The notes below the pieces were generated by a model. The model searched no databases, had not been told where the DNA came from, and worked only from the letters and a program-made list of their open reading frames with translations. The position numbers and the translations under genes are program-made. 50,310 nt of DNA from Brenneria alni (GTDB lineage: Bacteria > Pseudomonadota > Gammaproteobacteria > Enterobacterales > Enterobacteriaceae), in contig NZ_MJLZ01000033.1 in NCBI RefSeq assembly GCF_003666245.1, forward strand, positions 1-50,310. Direction: 5' to 3'. Within the stretch, counting starts at the first letter, position 1; the number at the start of each line of letters is the position of its first letter. Positions 18,483 to 33,059 of the stretch are shown in pieces.

Positions 18483-20621
18483 GTGAAACCAGTCGTGATT
18501 AAACGGGATGGCTGCCAAGTACCTTTTGATGAAGTCCGCATCAAAGAAGCCGTAGAGAGAGCGGCACAAGCTGCCGGAATCGACGACGCGGATTACTGTG
18601 CAACCGTGGCCGGTGCAGTCGCTCAACAAATGCAGGATAAGCAACGCGTTGATATTCGTGAAATCCAGAATGCGGTCGAAAACCTGTTGATGTCCGGCAC
18701 CTACAAACAGTTGGCTCGTACCTATATTGAATACCGCCACGATCGGGATGTGGCGCGTGAGCGTCATGGTCGGCTAAATCAGGAGATCCGGGGGCTGGTA
18801 GAACAAAGCAATCTGGCGCTGTTGAACGAGAACGCCAACAAAGACAGCAAAGTCATACCCACCCAGCGCGACTTACTGGCGGGTATTGTGGCCAAGCACT
18901 ATGCCAAACAATATATTTTGCCGCGTGATGTGGTGCTTGCCCACGAACGGGGAGAGATTCATTACCACGATCTCGACTACTCGCCCTTCTTCCCGATGTT
19001 TAACTGTATGCTGATTGATCTCGATGGGATGCTGACCAAGGGATTCAAGATGGGTAATGCGGAGATCGAGCCACCAAAATCGATTTCGACCGCTACCGCC
19101 GTAACCGCCCAGATCATTGCTCAGGTCGCCAGCCATATTTATGGCGGCACCACGATTAACCGTATTGATGAAATTCTGGCGCCGTTTGTCAGCGCCAGTC
19201 ATGAAAAGCATAAGGCTATTGCGCAAGAATGGCATATTCCTGATGCGGATGGTTATGCCCGCACCCGCACGGAGAAAGAGTGCTATGACGCCTTCCAGTC
19301 ACTGGAATACGAGGTGAATACGCTGCATACCGCCAACGGTCAGACGCCCTTCGTCACCTTCGGCTTTGGGCTGGGCACCAGTTGGGAGTCCCGGCTGATC
19401 CAGGCGTCCATTCTGCGTAACCGCATCGCCGGGCTGGGTAGAAATCATAAAACGGCGGTTTTCCCCAAACTGGTGTTTGCTATTCGTGACGGGGTGAATC
19501 ACAAGCCTGACGATCCGAATTACGACATTAAGCAACTGGCGCTGGAATGCGCCAGCAAACGCATGTATCCCGATATCCTCAATTACGATCAAGTGGTTGA
19601 AGTCACCGGCTCATTCAAAACGCCGATGGGTTGCCGCAGCTTCCTGGGGGTTTATGAAGAGAACGGTCAGCAAATTCACGATGGCCGCAACAATCTGGGA
19701 GTGATCAGCCTGAACCTGCCGCGTATCGCTCTGGAGGCCAACGGTGACGAGGCTCGCTTCTGGACGCTGCTCGACCAGCGTCTGGCGTTGTCTAAAAAGG
19801 CGCTGATGACGCGCATTGCCCGGCTGGAAGACGTCAAAGCACGGGTGGCGCCGATTCTGTATATGGAAGGCGCCTGTGGCGTGCGCTTGCAAGCGAATGA
19901 CAGCATTGCGGAGATCTTCAAGCATGGCCGTGCGTCCATTTCGCTGGGCTATATCGGCATTCATGAAACCATCAACGCACTGTTCGGCAATCAGGTTCAT
20001 GTATTCGATAATGAAAAGCTGCGTGAAAAAGCCGTGGCGATCGTTGCCCGTCTGAAACAAGCCACCGAGCACTGGAAAGAAGAAACCGGCTACGGCTTCA
20101 GCCTGTACAGTACGCCCAGCGAAAACCTGTGTGACCGCTTCTGCCGTCTGGATACCGCCGAATTCGGCGTGGTTCAGGGCGTGACGGACAAAGGCTATTA
20201 CACCAACAGTTTCCATCTGGACGTGGAGAAAAAGGTCAACCCATACGAAAAAATCGATTTTGAAGCGCCCTACCCGCCGCTGGCCAGCGGGGGCTTCATC
20301 TGTTACGGCGAATACCCGAATCTGCAACATAACGTTAAGGCGCTGGAAGACGTCTGGGATTACAGCTACAGCCGCGTACCTTATTACGGCACCAACACGC
20401 CGATTGATGAATGCTATGAATGCGGCTTTACCGGTGAGTTTGAGTGCACCAGCAAGGGCTTCACCTGCCCGAAATGCGGTAATCACAACTCAGCCCGCGT
20501 ATCCGTCACCCGCCGGGTGTGCGGCTATCTCGGTAGCCCGGATGCAAGGCCGTTTAACGCCGGTAAACAGGAAGAAGTCAAACGCCGCATCAAACACTTA
20601 GGCAACGGGCAACTGGGTTAA
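18483..20621 (+). CDS. nrdD: Anaerobic ribonucleoside-triphosphate reductase
   Basis: It reduces NTPs to dNTPs without oxygen, using a glycyl radical and formate. The GTG at 18483, after GAGGAA, gives 712 residues, exactly the E. coli length; the open frame continues upstream only to a TTG at 18453 inside the promoter region. An N-terminal ATP-cone (about 1-95, starting VIKRDGCQVPF) sets allosteric control. The C-terminal zinc site has cysteines at 644, 647, 662 and 665, followed by the glycyl-radical loop RRVCGYLGS with Gly681. NrdG, encoded 54 bases downstream, installs the radical. Expression should rise in anoxia (FNR) and be repressed by NrdR when ATP/dATP signals sufficiency. Confidence 0.97.
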   Translation: MKPVVIKRDGCQVPFDEVRIKEAVERAAQAAGIDDADYCATVAGAVAQQMQDKQRVDIREIQNAVENLLMSGTYKQLARTYIEYRHDRDVARERHGRLNQEIRGLVEQSNLALLNENANKDSKVIPTQRDLLAGIVAKHYAKQYILPRDVVLAHERGEIHYHDLDYSPFFPMFNCMLIDLDGMLTKGFKMGNAEIEPPKSISTATAVTAQIIAQVASHIYGGTTINRIDEILAPFVSASHEKHKAIAQEWHIPDADGYARTRTEKECYDAFQSLEYEVNTLHTANGQTPFVTFGFGLGTSWESRLIQASILRNRIAGLGRNHKTAVFPKLVFAIRDGVNHKPDDPNYDIKQLALECASKRMYPDILNYDQVVEVTGSFKTPMGCRSFLGVYEENGQQIHDGRNNLGVISLNLPRIALEANGDEARFWTLLDQRLALSKKALMTRIARLEDVKARVAPILYMEGACGVRLQANDSIAEIFKHGRASISLGYIGIHETINALFGNQVHVFDNEKLREKAVAIVARLKQATEHWKEETGYGFSLYSTPSENLCDRFCRLDTAEFGVVQGVTDKGYYTNSFHLDVEKKVNPYEKIDFEAPYPPLASGGFICYGEYPNLQHNVKALEDVWDYSYSRVPYYGTNTPIDECYECGFTGEFECTSKGFTCPKCGNHNSARVSVTRRVCGYLGSPDARPFNAGKQEEVKRRIKHLGNGQLG

Positions 20622-20675
20622 TGGTCTCAGGCCGCAGGGAGCGTGGCCTCACCTTCATCAAATGGCTTCACACGT

Positions 20676-21140
20676 ATGAATTATCACCAATATTACCCGG
20701 TTGATGTGGTCAACGGCCCTGGAACGCGCTGCACCCTGTTTGTTTCCGGGTGTGTGCATCAATGCGCTGGGTGCTACAACAAAAGCACCTGGCGGCTAAA
20801 CTCCGGCCAACCGTTTACCCAGGAACTACAGGATCGGATTATCGCCGATCTTCAGGATAGGGAGATTCCGCGGCAGGGGATTACGCTGTCCGGCGGCGAT
20901 CCGCTTCACCCGCAGAATGTACCTGAGATTCTGCAACTGGTAAGGCGGATACGTGCGGAGTGTCCGGGGAAGGACATTTGGATGTGGACAGGCTATGTTT
21001 TGGCGGAGCTGACGGCGGAACAGCAGCAGGTGGTAGATCTGATCAACGTACTGGTTGACGGTAAGTTTGTTCAGGATCTCAAAGATCCTGCGCTGATCTG
21101 GCGAGGCAGCAGCAATCAGGTTATCCACCGCCTGCGCTAA
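20676..21140 (+). CDS. nrdG: Anaerobic ribonucleotide reductase-activating protein
   Basis: This 154-residue radical-SAM enzyme starts at the ATG at 20676 (MNYHQYYPVDVVNGPGTR), matching E. coli NrdG; the frame is open upstream to 20643 but unconserved. The cluster-binding motif CVHQCAGC (CX3CX2C) is present, as is the glycine-rich LSGGDPL segment for SAM binding. It generates the glycyl radical on NrdD. The ribosome binding site is weak, suggesting low expression relative to NrdD or coupling to it. Confidence 0.95.
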   Translation: MNYHQYYPVDVVNGPGTRCTLFVSGCVHQCAGCYNKSTWRLNSGQPFTQELQDRIIADLQDREIPRQGITLSGGDPLHPQNVPEILQLVRRIRAECPGKDIWMWTGYVLAELTAEQQQVVDLINVLVDGKFVQDLKDPALIWRGSSNQVIHRLR

Positions 21141-21176
21141 TCTTCCTATCTCCGTTTACCTCTCTGCGACTGCTTT

Positions 21177-21830
21177 TTACATCCGAGTTTTCTGCTTACC
21201 CAGCTTGCGTAATTGGTCGGATTCCAAAACCGTCACCTTTGCTTTCGGTTCTGGCGAAAATGCCTGATTCAATAATGCCTGCGCCACTGTTTTCCCGTCT
21301 ATTGCCCGCCATTTTGCCGGGAAAAAGCGAAATAACGGCGCAGTCAGGCTCTCTAAAGGGCGGCTGTCTTTCCTTTCACCCAATAGCATCGATGGCCGGG
21401 CCAATGTCAGATGTTGCCACCCTTGCTGACGCAAAGCCTTCTCGGCTTCGCCCTTGACCCGTGAATAAAAGAAAGGCGAAGTCGCATTGGCGCTCAGTGA
21501 GCTAACTACCAACAGATGTTTCGCGCCCAATGCCAGTGCCGCTTTTGCCCCTTCCACCACCAGCGTGTAATCCACATAGCGGAACGCCTGCTTACTTCCT
21601 GCTGCCTTAAGCGTCGAACCCAGGCAGCAAAAAGCGATATCAATGGGTGCAATAATCTGGGAAAGCGCTACCAAAAGATCAGAGTTATAGAGATTAACCA
21701 CTTTCTCTGTGGGAACCAGCGGTTTACGGGTTGGCGCATAAATGGTTTCAACCCGATTATTCGCCTTTAAAAGCTGTAACACCTCATTCCCCACCAAGCC
21801 CGTCGCTCCCAATAGCAATACCTGACTCAT
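21177..21830 (-). CDS. yraR: NAD(P)-binding atypical short-chain dehydrogenase, YraR family
   Basis: The ATG at 21830 follows GGGGGAG and gives 217 residues; an upstream extension to 21893 overlaps the preceding gene and lacks homology. The N-terminal Rossmann motif GATGLVGNEVL is clear, and the PSMLLGERKDSRPLE segment is typical of the YraR/HTATIP2-like group, small NAD(P)-binding proteins related to epimerases. The substrate is unknown. It is 16 bases downstream of yhbP, and in E. coli yraR and yhbP are close neighbours, so a small operon is likely. Confidence 0.82.
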   Translation of the reverse strand: MSQVLLLGATGLVGNEVLQLLKANNRVETIYAPTRKPLVPTEKVVNLYNSDLLVALSQIIAPIDIAFCCLGSTLKAAGSKQAFRYVDYTLVVEGAKAALALGAKHLLVVSSLSANATSPFFYSRVKGEAEKALRQQGWQHLTLARPSMLLGERKDSRPLESLTAPLFRFFPAKWRAIDGKTVAQALLNQAFSPEPKAKVTVLESDQLRKLGKQKTRM

Positions 21831-21846
21831 TTCTCCCCCTTGTTGC

Positions 21847-24631
<2,785 letters not shown>

Positions 24632-24990
24632 AGAAATTCTTCGTTGTCAGAAAATGGGATTTATATAAACCTAGCTAATCTTCGATAGTTTATTAACCAG
24701 GCAACAGGGGACAGAATTATACGAGGACAAAAATAACGCTGCTGATCAGAGTGGCTTCGACATGCGCCGGATCATGCTTTTCAGCCAGAAACGCGCTTAA
24801 AGGGGAGGGATCTCGCATCACTCCCGCGCTTTCCTTGCTAAATCACTATTCTCAACCAGCGCCATAACATTTGATAAGGAAAAAATCAGTTTGTGGCGTT
24901 GCGCTAACATCTATCGTTAATGAGTTGCACTGCTAAACCGATTCTTCTATTTTAGCAAACAGTTCTAATATCCTTGATAAGAGTGATTTT
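24632..24990. other. Intergenic region between ygiQ and scrK with ScrR-like half sites
   Basis: This 359-base divergent gap holds the promoters of ygiQ and scrK. TGCTAAACCG (24931-24940) matches the left half of the ScrR palindrome seen ahead of scrY, and TTTAGCA (24951-24957) is an inverted half-site 13 bases further on. I see no convincing promoter hexamers and no gene in 24660-24900. Confidence 0.55.
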
Positions 24991-25926
24991 ATGGCAAATA
25001 AAATTTGGGTGATGGGCGACGCGGTGGTCGATCTCATCCCGGAAGATTCAGAGCGTTACCTCAAATGTCCGGGCGGCGCTCCGGCTAATGTCGCAGTAGG
25101 TATTGCCCGGCTGGGGGGCCACAGCGCATTTATTGGCCGGGTAGGAAACGACGTTTTCGGTCACTTTCTGCAAAACGTCCTGGATCAGGAGCAGGTAGAC
25201 ATACACTGCATGATCCGGGACGATCGCTATCGCACCTCTACCGTGGTCGTCAGCCTGGACCAATTCGGCGAACGGTCATTTACCTTTATGGTACGTCCCA
25301 GCGCCGATCTGTTTCTACAAGCGGATGATTTACCCGTATTCAGCCGCGGAGAATGGCTGCATCTGTGCTCCATCGCCCTTTCACAGGAACCTTCGCGCAG
25401 CACGGCCCTTGAGGCGATACGCCGCATAAAAGCCGCGCAAGGATGGGTCAGTTTCGATCCCAATATCCGCGAGGACCTCTGGTCCAGCGAGCAGGAACTG
25501 AAAACGAGCCTCGATCAAGCGCTGGCGCAGGCTGACGTCGTGAAGCTATCGCAGGACGAGTTGGTGTTTCTCACCGCCACCGACGATATAGAACAAGGCA
25601 TCGAGTGGCTTATGCAACGCTACGCCATAAAGCTGCTGCTGGTCACACTGGGCAGTGAAGGCGTATGGCTCCATGACGGTAAACAGCGGCAGCACTTCGT
25701 TGCGCCCTACGTCACGCCGATTGATACCACCGGCGCAGGCGACGCCTTTGTTGCCGGGTTACTGCAAGGTTTAGCCGAATACGACGATCTCTCACAGGCG
25801 GTTTCATGGGAAAAGGTTATCGAACAGGCCCAACTGTGCGGCGCGCTTGCCACAACAGCTAAAGGCGCCATGACAGCCCTGCCTTACGCGCAACAAATCC
25901 GCTCTACATCGCCGGCCAGACACTGA
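24991..25926 (+). CDS. scrK: Fructokinase of the sucrose regulon
   Basis: This 311-residue PfkB-family sugar kinase phosphorylates the fructose released by ScrB to fructose-6-phosphate. It shows the N-terminal GGAPANVAVGIARLGG signature and the C-terminal DTTGAGDAFVAGLL motif with its catalytic Asp and anion hole. The order scrK-scrY-scrA-scrB-scrR is that of the enterobacterial scr regulon (plasmid pUR400 and Klebsiella). The half-operators just upstream suggest ScrR repression relieved by fructose or fructose-1-phosphate, as known for that regulon. Confidence 0.94.
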   Translation: MANKIWVMGDAVVDLIPEDSERYLKCPGGAPANVAVGIARLGGHSAFIGRVGNDVFGHFLQNVLDQEQVDIHCMIRDDRYRTSTVVVSLDQFGERSFTFMVRPSADLFLQADDLPVFSRGEWLHLCSIALSQEPSRSTALEAIRRIKAAQGWVSFDPNIREDLWSSEQELKTSLDQALAQADVVKLSQDELVFLTATDDIEQGIEWLMQRYAIKLLLVTLGSEGVWLHDGKQRQHFVAPYVTPIDTTGAGDAFVAGLLQGLAEYDDLSQAVSWEKVIEQAQLCGALATTAKGAMTALPYAQQIRSTSPARH

Positions 25927-25980
25927 CCACGCTAGCGCATCAGTGAGTAATCCTGTTTTGCTGTCAGGATCACAGTTACA

Positions 25981-26016
25981 CAATCGGGCTGGTGAAATTC
26001 CTTGCCAACCCGATTG
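25981..26016 (+). terminator. Inverted repeat between scrK and scrY
   Basis: CAATCGGG (25981-25988) pairs perfectly with CCCGATTG (26009-26016), with inner TGG/CCA pairs. A T-rich stretch (GTTTTATTTT) starts four bases later, so it could terminate scrK transcripts or process the mRNA before the second scr promoter. Confidence 0.5.
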
Positions 26017-26017
26017 A

Positions 26018-27676
<1,659 letters not shown>

Positions 27677-27749
27677 TAGTCACATAACGTGGCCGCCGGT
27701 TATCAAGACCGATAACCGGCGACGAGGATACCGTAAAAAGAGGAATAAA

Positions 27750-29120
27750 ATGGACATTAACGCCACAGCGACAGCACTCATCCCCTTGTTGGGGGGAAAA
27801 GAAAATATCGCCAGCGCCGCCCACTGCGCCACCCGTCTGCGCCTGGTACTCAATGATGATAAGCAGGCCGACAAAAAAGCGATTGAACAGGTTGAAGGAG
27901 TCAAAGGCTGTTTTCACAATGCGGGGCAAATACAGATAATTTTCGGTACTGGACTGGTCAATAAAGTTTATGCCGAATTTATCAAAGTGGCTGGCATCAG
28001 TGAGTCCAGCAAGTCTGAAGCCGCTACGCTGGCGGCACAAAAACTAAACCCACTGCAACGTCTGGCGCGCCTGCTGTCAAATATCTTTGTTCCCATCATT
28101 CCGGCGATTGTTGCATCCGGTCTGCTGATGGGGCTGCTCGGGTTGATCAAGACCTATGGCTGGGCCGATGCCGGCAGCGCGGTTTTCATTATGCTGGATA
28201 TGTTCAGCTCCGCCGCATTTATCATCCTGCCTATTCTTATCGGTTTCACCGCCGCCAGGGAATTCGGCGGAAACCCCTATCTCGGCGCAACATTGGGCGG
28301 CATCCTCACCCATCCTGCACTCACCAACGCCTGGGGGATTGCCAGCGGCTTTCAGACCATGAACATGTTCGGTCTGGATATTGCCATGGTGGGTTATCAG
28401 GGTACGGTCTTCCCGGTGTTGCTGGCCGTCTGGTTTATGAGCATGGTGGAAAAACGCCTGCGCAAAGTGGTGCCAAATGCGTTGGATATCATTATTACTC
28501 CATTTCTGACCGTGGTCATTTCTGGCTTTATCGCCTTACTGATCATCGGTCCGGCAGGGAGAATGCTGGGTGACGGTATCTCTTTCGTACTGAGCACCTT
28601 GATTACGCACGCAGGGTGGCTGGCCGGGCTGCTGTTCGGCGGAACCTATTCCGCGATTGTTATCACCGGTGTTCACCACAGCTTCCATGCCATTGAGGCC
28701 GGGCTGCTGGGTAATCCAAACATCGGCGTTAACTTCCTGTTGCCGATCTGGGCAATGGCTAACGTCGCTCAAGGCGGTGCTTGTCTGGCGGTTTATTTCA
28801 AAACCAACGATGTGAAAATCAAGGCAATTGTTATCCCATCCTCGTTTTCTGCGCTGCTCGGCATCACCGAAGCCGCCATATTTGGTATCAACCTGCGCTT
28901 TGTAAAACCGTTCCTGGCCGCACTGGCGGGTGGGGCATTGGGCGGGGCATGGGTCGTCTTCAATCACGTCAATATGACGGCGGTAGGATTGACGGGCTTC
29001 CCAGGTCTGGCTATCGTCCAGGCAGGCTCTATGCTCAACTACCTCGTTGGTATGCTCATCGCCTTCGGTGCAGCGTTTATCATTTCATTCCTGCTGAAAT
29101 ATAAAACGGATAGCGAATAA
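27750..29120 (+). CDS. scrA: Sucrose-specific PTS enzyme IIBC
   Basis: The ATG at 27750, after AAGAGGA, gives 456 residues, equal to E. coli ScrA. The IIB domain (1-90) carries Cys26 in AHCATRLR, the phosphorylation site. The IIC domain (about 105-456) has about ten membrane segments and family motifs such as GGILTHPALTNAWG and ITGVHHSFHAIE. The substrate leaves as sucrose-6-phosphate. There is no IIA domain, so Crr (IIA-Glc) supplies phosphate, as known for this family. The TAA overlaps the scrB ATG. Confidence 0.97.
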   Translation: MDINATATALIPLLGGKENIASAAHCATRLRLVLNDDKQADKKAIEQVEGVKGCFHNAGQIQIIFGTGLVNKVYAEFIKVAGISESSKSEAATLAAQKLNPLQRLARLLSNIFVPIIPAIVASGLLMGLLGLIKTYGWADAGSAVFIMLDMFSSAAFIILPILIGFTAAREFGGNPYLGATLGGILTHPALTNAWGIASGFQTMNMFGLDIAMVGYQGTVFPVLLAVWFMSMVEKRLRKVVPNALDIIITPFLTVVISGFIALLIIGPAGRMLGDGISFVLSTLITHAGWLAGLLFGGTYSAIVITGVHHSFHAIEAGLLGNPNIGVNFLLPIWAMANVAQGGACLAVYFKTNDVKIKAIVIPSSFSALLGITEAAIFGINLRFVKPFLAALAGGALGGAWVVFNHVNMTAVGLTGFPGLAIVQAGSMLNYLVGMLIAFGAAFIISFLLKYKTDSE

Positions 29121-30529
29121 TGATGGAAACCCATTTGTTAAAACGTATGGCGTATGCCCTGATGTCTAACCAGGCCCGCATCGGCAATGATCCTCACCGT
29201 CCGCATTGGCATCTGTCGCCAAGCGTGGGGCTACTCAACGATCCGAATGGATTTATACATCACAATGGTCGTTACCATCTGTTTTATCAGTGGAATCCTT
29301 TAGCCTGCACCCACGGAGCAAAATTCTGGGGGCACTGGAGTTCAGTCGATTTGGTGCATTGGCGGCACGAGCCTGTTGCGTTAGTGCCTAGTGAAAGCTA
29401 TGAGACGCACGGATGCTATTCCGGTTCCGCCGTGGTTGATAATGGCGCGATCACCCTGATTTACACTGGCAATGTGAAATACGAGGACGGTTCGCGTACT
29501 GCATTCCAGTGTCTGGCCAGAGAAAACACCGATGGAGAGTATGACAAGCTGGGGCCGGTGCTGACGTTGCCGGAAGGCTATACCGGCCATGTCCGTGATC
29601 CAAAGGTATGGAAACACGAGGATCACTGGTACATGGTTCTCGGCGCACAGGATAAACAGCTACAAGGCAAAGTGCTGCTGTACCGCTCAAGCGATCTGCG
29701 CCACTGGGAACGGATCGCTGAAATTGCCGGTTCCCGACTTGGCGGTCTGGGTGATTTTGGTTATATGTGGGAATGCCCGGACCTATTCAGACTGAACGGA
29801 CGGGATGTCTTAATCTGCTGTCCGCAAGGGGTGCCAGCGGAAGAAGAGCGCTATCTGAACACCTTCCAGGCAGGTTACTTTATCGGGGCGCTGGATTATC
29901 GAAACGGTAATTACCCGCATCATGGATTCAACGAATTGGATCTTGGCTTTGAGTTTTACGCGCCGCAAACAACGGAAAGTGAAGATGGGCGGCGTTTGAT
30001 GTTTGGCTGGATGGCCATTCCCGATGAGAACGAGTTTTTTGAGCCGACGATTGCTCATGGATGGCTCCATACCATGACCTGCCCGCGGGAACTTACGCTA
30101 CGTGAAGGGAAACTCTATCAACAACCTGTCCGCGAACTGCAACAGCTTCGAACACAGCATTATACCTGGCATGGCGTCGCCAACTATGCACCACCGTTAG
30201 CCGTTGACAGCGCCGAAGTCACACTGACCTCCCAGGGCGAATTTCAGCTCAACATCGCGTCCTTACTGGTTCTCTGCTGGGATGGCGAATGCCTGACCCT
30301 AAGCCGGCATAACCGTCGCACGGGGGAACCAGAACATCGTTACTGGCGCGGAGATCTGCACCAGTTGCAGATCCTGTGCGATCGCTCCAGTGTCGAGATT
30401 TTTATCAATGATGGTGTAGCCGTGATGTCTGCCAGCTATTTCCCCGGCAGCAACGCAACGCTCTCCTTCAGTGGCCCAGGGCGATTGACGTTGCAACACT
30501 GGCTGTTAGCGCCATGCGTGATAGAATAA
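29120..30529 (+). CDS. scrB: Sucrose-6-phosphate hydrolase
   Basis: This 469-residue GH32 invertase cleaves sucrose-6-phosphate to glucose-6-phosphate and fructose. The three GH32 motifs are present: LLNDPNGF (nucleophile Asp), RDPKVW and ECPDLF (acid/base Glu). A five-bladed propeller (about 30-340) and a C-terminal beta-sandwich are expected. The first ATG shares a base with the scrA stop; a second ATG follows immediately at 29123. The protein is cytoplasmic, with no signal peptide. Confidence 0.96.
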   Translation: MMETHLLKRMAYALMSNQARIGNDPHRPHWHLSPSVGLLNDPNGFIHHNGRYHLFYQWNPLACTHGAKFWGHWSSVDLVHWRHEPVALVPSESYETHGCYSGSAVVDNGAITLIYTGNVKYEDGSRTAFQCLARENTDGEYDKLGPVLTLPEGYTGHVRDPKVWKHEDHWYMVLGAQDKQLQGKVLLYRSSDLRHWERIAEIAGSRLGGLGDFGYMWECPDLFRLNGRDVLICCPQGVPAEEERYLNTFQAGYFIGALDYRNGNYPHHGFNELDLGFEFYAPQTTESEDGRRLMFGWMAIPDENEFFEPTIAHGWLHTMTCPRELTLREGKLYQQPVRELQQLRTQHYTWHGVANYAPPLAVDSAEVTLTSQGEFQLNIASLLVLCWDGECLTLSRHNRRTGEPEHRYWRGDLHQLQILCDRSSVEIFINDGVAVMSASYFPGSNATLSFSGPGRLTLQHWLLAPCVIE

Positions 30530-30563
30530 TTTCCCCTTTCTCTGACAGCAGACAGATCCAGCA

Positions 30564-31586
30564 GTGAAACAAACCAAGCGCGTAACAATCAGTGATATTG
30601 CCGCACTCTCCGGTGTATCAAAATCCACTGCCAGCCTGGTGCTTAATGGCCGCAGTAAAGAGTTTCGCGTTTCTGATGCAACCCGCGATCGTATTCTGGC
30701 CGTCGCCCACGCGCAGCGCTATCAGCCCAGTATTCATGCCCGCTCACTGCGCTCCTCTCGCAGTAATACACTGGGTTTGGTTGTACCGGAAATGACCAAC
30801 TATGGTTTTGCCGTCGTCTCACGCGATCTGGAAATGCTGTGCCGCGAAGCCGGGTTGCAGCTCCTTATCGCCTGTACGGACGAAAATGCCAGTCAGGAGA
30901 TGATGGCCGTCAACAGTTTGATACAACGTCAGGTTGATGGGCTAATTGTCGCATCCAGTATGCTCAGTGACATCGAGTACCAGAAAATCAATCAGCAATT
31001 GCCTGTTGTTCAGTTTGACCGGGTGATTGGCGAGTCAGACTTACCGTTCGTGCTCACCGAGTCGGTGGAATCGACCGCCAAACTCGTCGAGCGCATAGCT
31101 CGCCAGCACCCTGATGAATTCTATTTCATCGGCGGCCAGTCGCGAATCTCCCCTACCCGCGACCGTCTGGCTGGCTTTCAGTTAGGATTAGAGTGGGCAG
31201 GTATTGAGTGTCGGCCTGAATGGATTATTCATGGCAACTATCATCCCAGTTCAGGCTACGAAATGTTTGCTCAACTCTGCGCCAATCTGGGCCGACCGCC
31301 TAAAGCGCTCTTTACCGCCGCGTGCGGCCTATTGGAAGGGGTTTTACGTTACCTGAACCAGCATAACCTGATGGAAAGTGAGATCCGGCTGTGCAGCTTT
31401 GACGATCACTATTTGTTTGATTGTCTACCGTTGAAAATTGACACCATTGCTCAAGACAGTGAGCGACTGGCGGAAAACAGCTTTGAAATGATTACGACGT
31501 TGATCGATGAACGCGCTCTGACACAGGACAAACGTTATATCCCACCAATGCATATCCACTGGCGGCATCCTGACTCACGCCAGTAA
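30564..31586 (+). CDS. scrR: LacI-family sucrose operon repressor
   Basis: This 340-residue regulator has an N-terminal helix-turn-helix ([20 protein letters not shown]) and a hinge, then a periplasmic-binding-protein-like sensor domain. The start is a GTG at 30564. It is the last gene of the scr cluster, 34 bases after scrB. The family ligand in scr systems is fructose or fructose-1-phosphate. Its operator is the palindrome ahead of scrY and probably the half-sites ahead of scrK. Confidence 0.94.
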   Translation: MKQTKRVTISDIAALSGVSKSTASLVLNGRSKEFRVSDATRDRILAVAHAQRYQPSIHARSLRSSRSNTLGLVVPEMTNYGFAVVSRDLEMLCREAGLQLLIACTDENASQEMMAVNSLIQRQVDGLIVASSMLSDIEYQKINQQLPVVQFDRVIGESDLPFVLTESVESTAKLVERIARQHPDEFYFIGGQSRISPTRDRLAGFQLGLEWAGIECRPEWIIHGNYHPSSGYEMFAQLCANLGRPPKALFTAACGLLEGVLRYLNQHNLMESEIRLCSFDDHYLFDCLPLKIDTIAQDSERLAENSFEMITTLIDERALTQDKRYIPPMHIHWRHPDSRQ

Positions 31587-31610
31587 GTCAGGAGCGACTC
31601 GCATGTAGAA

Positions 31611-32033
31611 CTATTTCGCCGCCGATTCCGCGCCCACCAGACCCACCTTGAGATACCCGGCTTTGCGTAGCGCATCCATAATTCTCATCATGGTTTCATA
31701 ATCCACGCTTTTATCCGCCTGAAAGAAAATGGTGGTTTCTTTATTTGCGCTGGTTGTTGCATCCAGTACCTGAGCCAGTGATTGCTCACTCACCGCATCA
31801 TCGCCAACATATAATTGCTTATCGGCTTTCACCGTCAGGTAGACCGGTTTTTCAGGGCGCGGCTGAGGGGCGGCAGATGAAGCAGGCAAATCAACGCGGA
31901 TGTCCACCGTTGCCAACGGTGCAGCTACCATAAAAATGATCAGCAGAACCAACATGACATCAATAAACGGCGTCACGTTGATGTCGTGCATCTCGCCATT
32001 ATCACTCACATCATCGTTCAAATGCATGGCCAT
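31611..32033 (-). CDS. exbD: TonB-system energiser ExbD
   Basis: This 140-residue protein has one membrane span near the N-terminus (about 22-42) with the essential Asp25 in PFIDVMLVLLIIF, and a periplasmic domain of about 90 residues. It forms the proton channel with ExbB that powers TonB. The ATG follows the exbB stop by three bases, so they form one operon. The gene converges on scrR with only 24 bases between stops. Confidence 0.95.
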   Translation of the reverse strand: MAMHLNDDVSDNGEMHDINVTPFIDVMLVLLIIFMVAAPLATVDIRVDLPASSAAPQPRPEKPVYLTVKADKQLYVGDDAVSEQSLAQVLDATTSANKETTIFFQADKSVDYETMMRIMDALRKAGYLKVGLVGAESAAK

Positions 32034-32036
32034 GAC

Positions 32037-33059
32037 TTATCCCACCCGCAGTTTATGCGCCGATGAAGAGACACGATTGTCGTTGCTGGCTCCCACATCA
32101 AGGTCACGACTCAACAGCAGCAACACCTGTGCGGCGACATCACCTACCAACGCTTTATATCCGGCAATCCAGCGGGCAAATACGTTATAGATCACCACCG
32201 CAGGAATAGCAGCAACCAGACCAATAGCCGTCGCCAACAGTGCTTCGGCAATACCTGGGGCAACGACAGCCAGATTGGTCGTCTGCGTTTGTGCAATGCC
32301 GATGAAGCTATTCATGATGCCCCACACTGTACCAAACAACCCAATAAAGGGGGCAACCGCACCAACCGTCGCCAGATAACCATTACCACGCCCCATATGG
32401 CGGCCAGTCGCAGCAACGCGACGTTCCAGACGGAAAGCCGCACGCTCTTTAATTCCGTTGTTGTCGTCAGAGCGTGCGGACAATTCCAGCTCATTCTGTG
32501 CATCCGCCAGCAGTTGCTGCGCCACCCCCCCACGATTAAATGCTTCAGCCGCTTCCACGGCATCATCCAGTGTTCTGGCCTGCTCCAGCGCTTGATATTC
32601 ACGGCGCACGCGACGCTTGGCTCCCATCAATTCCACGCTTTTGCTGAAAAAAATCGCCCAGGTAATGACAGAAGCCAACAGCAGACCGATCATAACCGTT
32701 TTCACCACCAAATCGGCATGTTGATACATACCCCAGACGGACAGATCTGTTCTCATCAGGTTATCAGTACCAGGCGCAGCGTTGGCTGGTAGCGCTAACG
32801 ATGAAGCTGGCATCAATATTTCAGATGCTGCCAGGGTCGTTGAAGCATCGGGGTCGGCAGGCGCAGCCGATGTTGCCGCGTCACTGGTATTTTCACCAGA
32901 CAAAGGGGCCGCAGCGGGCGCCGCAAACGCATTTCCACTTAGTCCCGCGGTCAAAAGCAGGATAACCAGCACGCTACGGGAAAATGCGCTGAATGCGCCA
33001 CATTTTTTTTGCCAGGCTGATAACACCTGTTGATCAATGTTACTGACAGCCGTATTCAC
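32037..33059 (-). CDS. exbB: TonB-system energiser ExbB, long form with periplasmic N-terminal extension
   Basis: The product has 340 residues, compared with 244 in E. coli ExbB. The core (about 105-325) has three membrane spans, with the conserved segments VAPFIGLFGTVWGIMNSF and EALLATAIGLVAAIPAVV. The extra N-terminus carries a signal-like hydrophobic segment (about 28-47, ending NAFA) and an Ala/Pro/Ser-rich stretch of roughly 60 residues predicted to lie in the periplasm. Long ExbB proteins of this type are known in Pseudomonas and some soft-rot enterobacteria. A Fur-like box about 66 bases upstream suggests iron control. Confidence 0.93.
   Translation of the reverse strand: MNTAVSNIDQQVLSAWQKKCGAFSAFSRSVLVILLLTAGLSGNAFAAPAAAPLSGENTSDAATSAAPADPDASTTLAASEILMPASSLALPANAAPGTDNLMRTDLSVWGMYQHADLVVKTVMIGLLLASVITWAIFFSKSVELMGAKRRVRREYQALEQARTLDDAVEAAEAFNRGGVAQQLLADAQNELELSARSDDNNGIKERAAFRLERRVAATGRHMGRGNGYLATVGAVAPFIGLFGTVWGIMNSFIGIAQTQTTNLAVVAPGIAEALLATAIGLVAAIPAVVIYNVFARWIAGYKALVGDVAAQVLLLLSRDLDVGASNDNRVSSSAHKLRVG

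Noticed and set aside
19611-20486. 291-codon minus-strand open frame
   Set aside because: Antisense to nrdD; no ribosome binding site and no recognisable motif.
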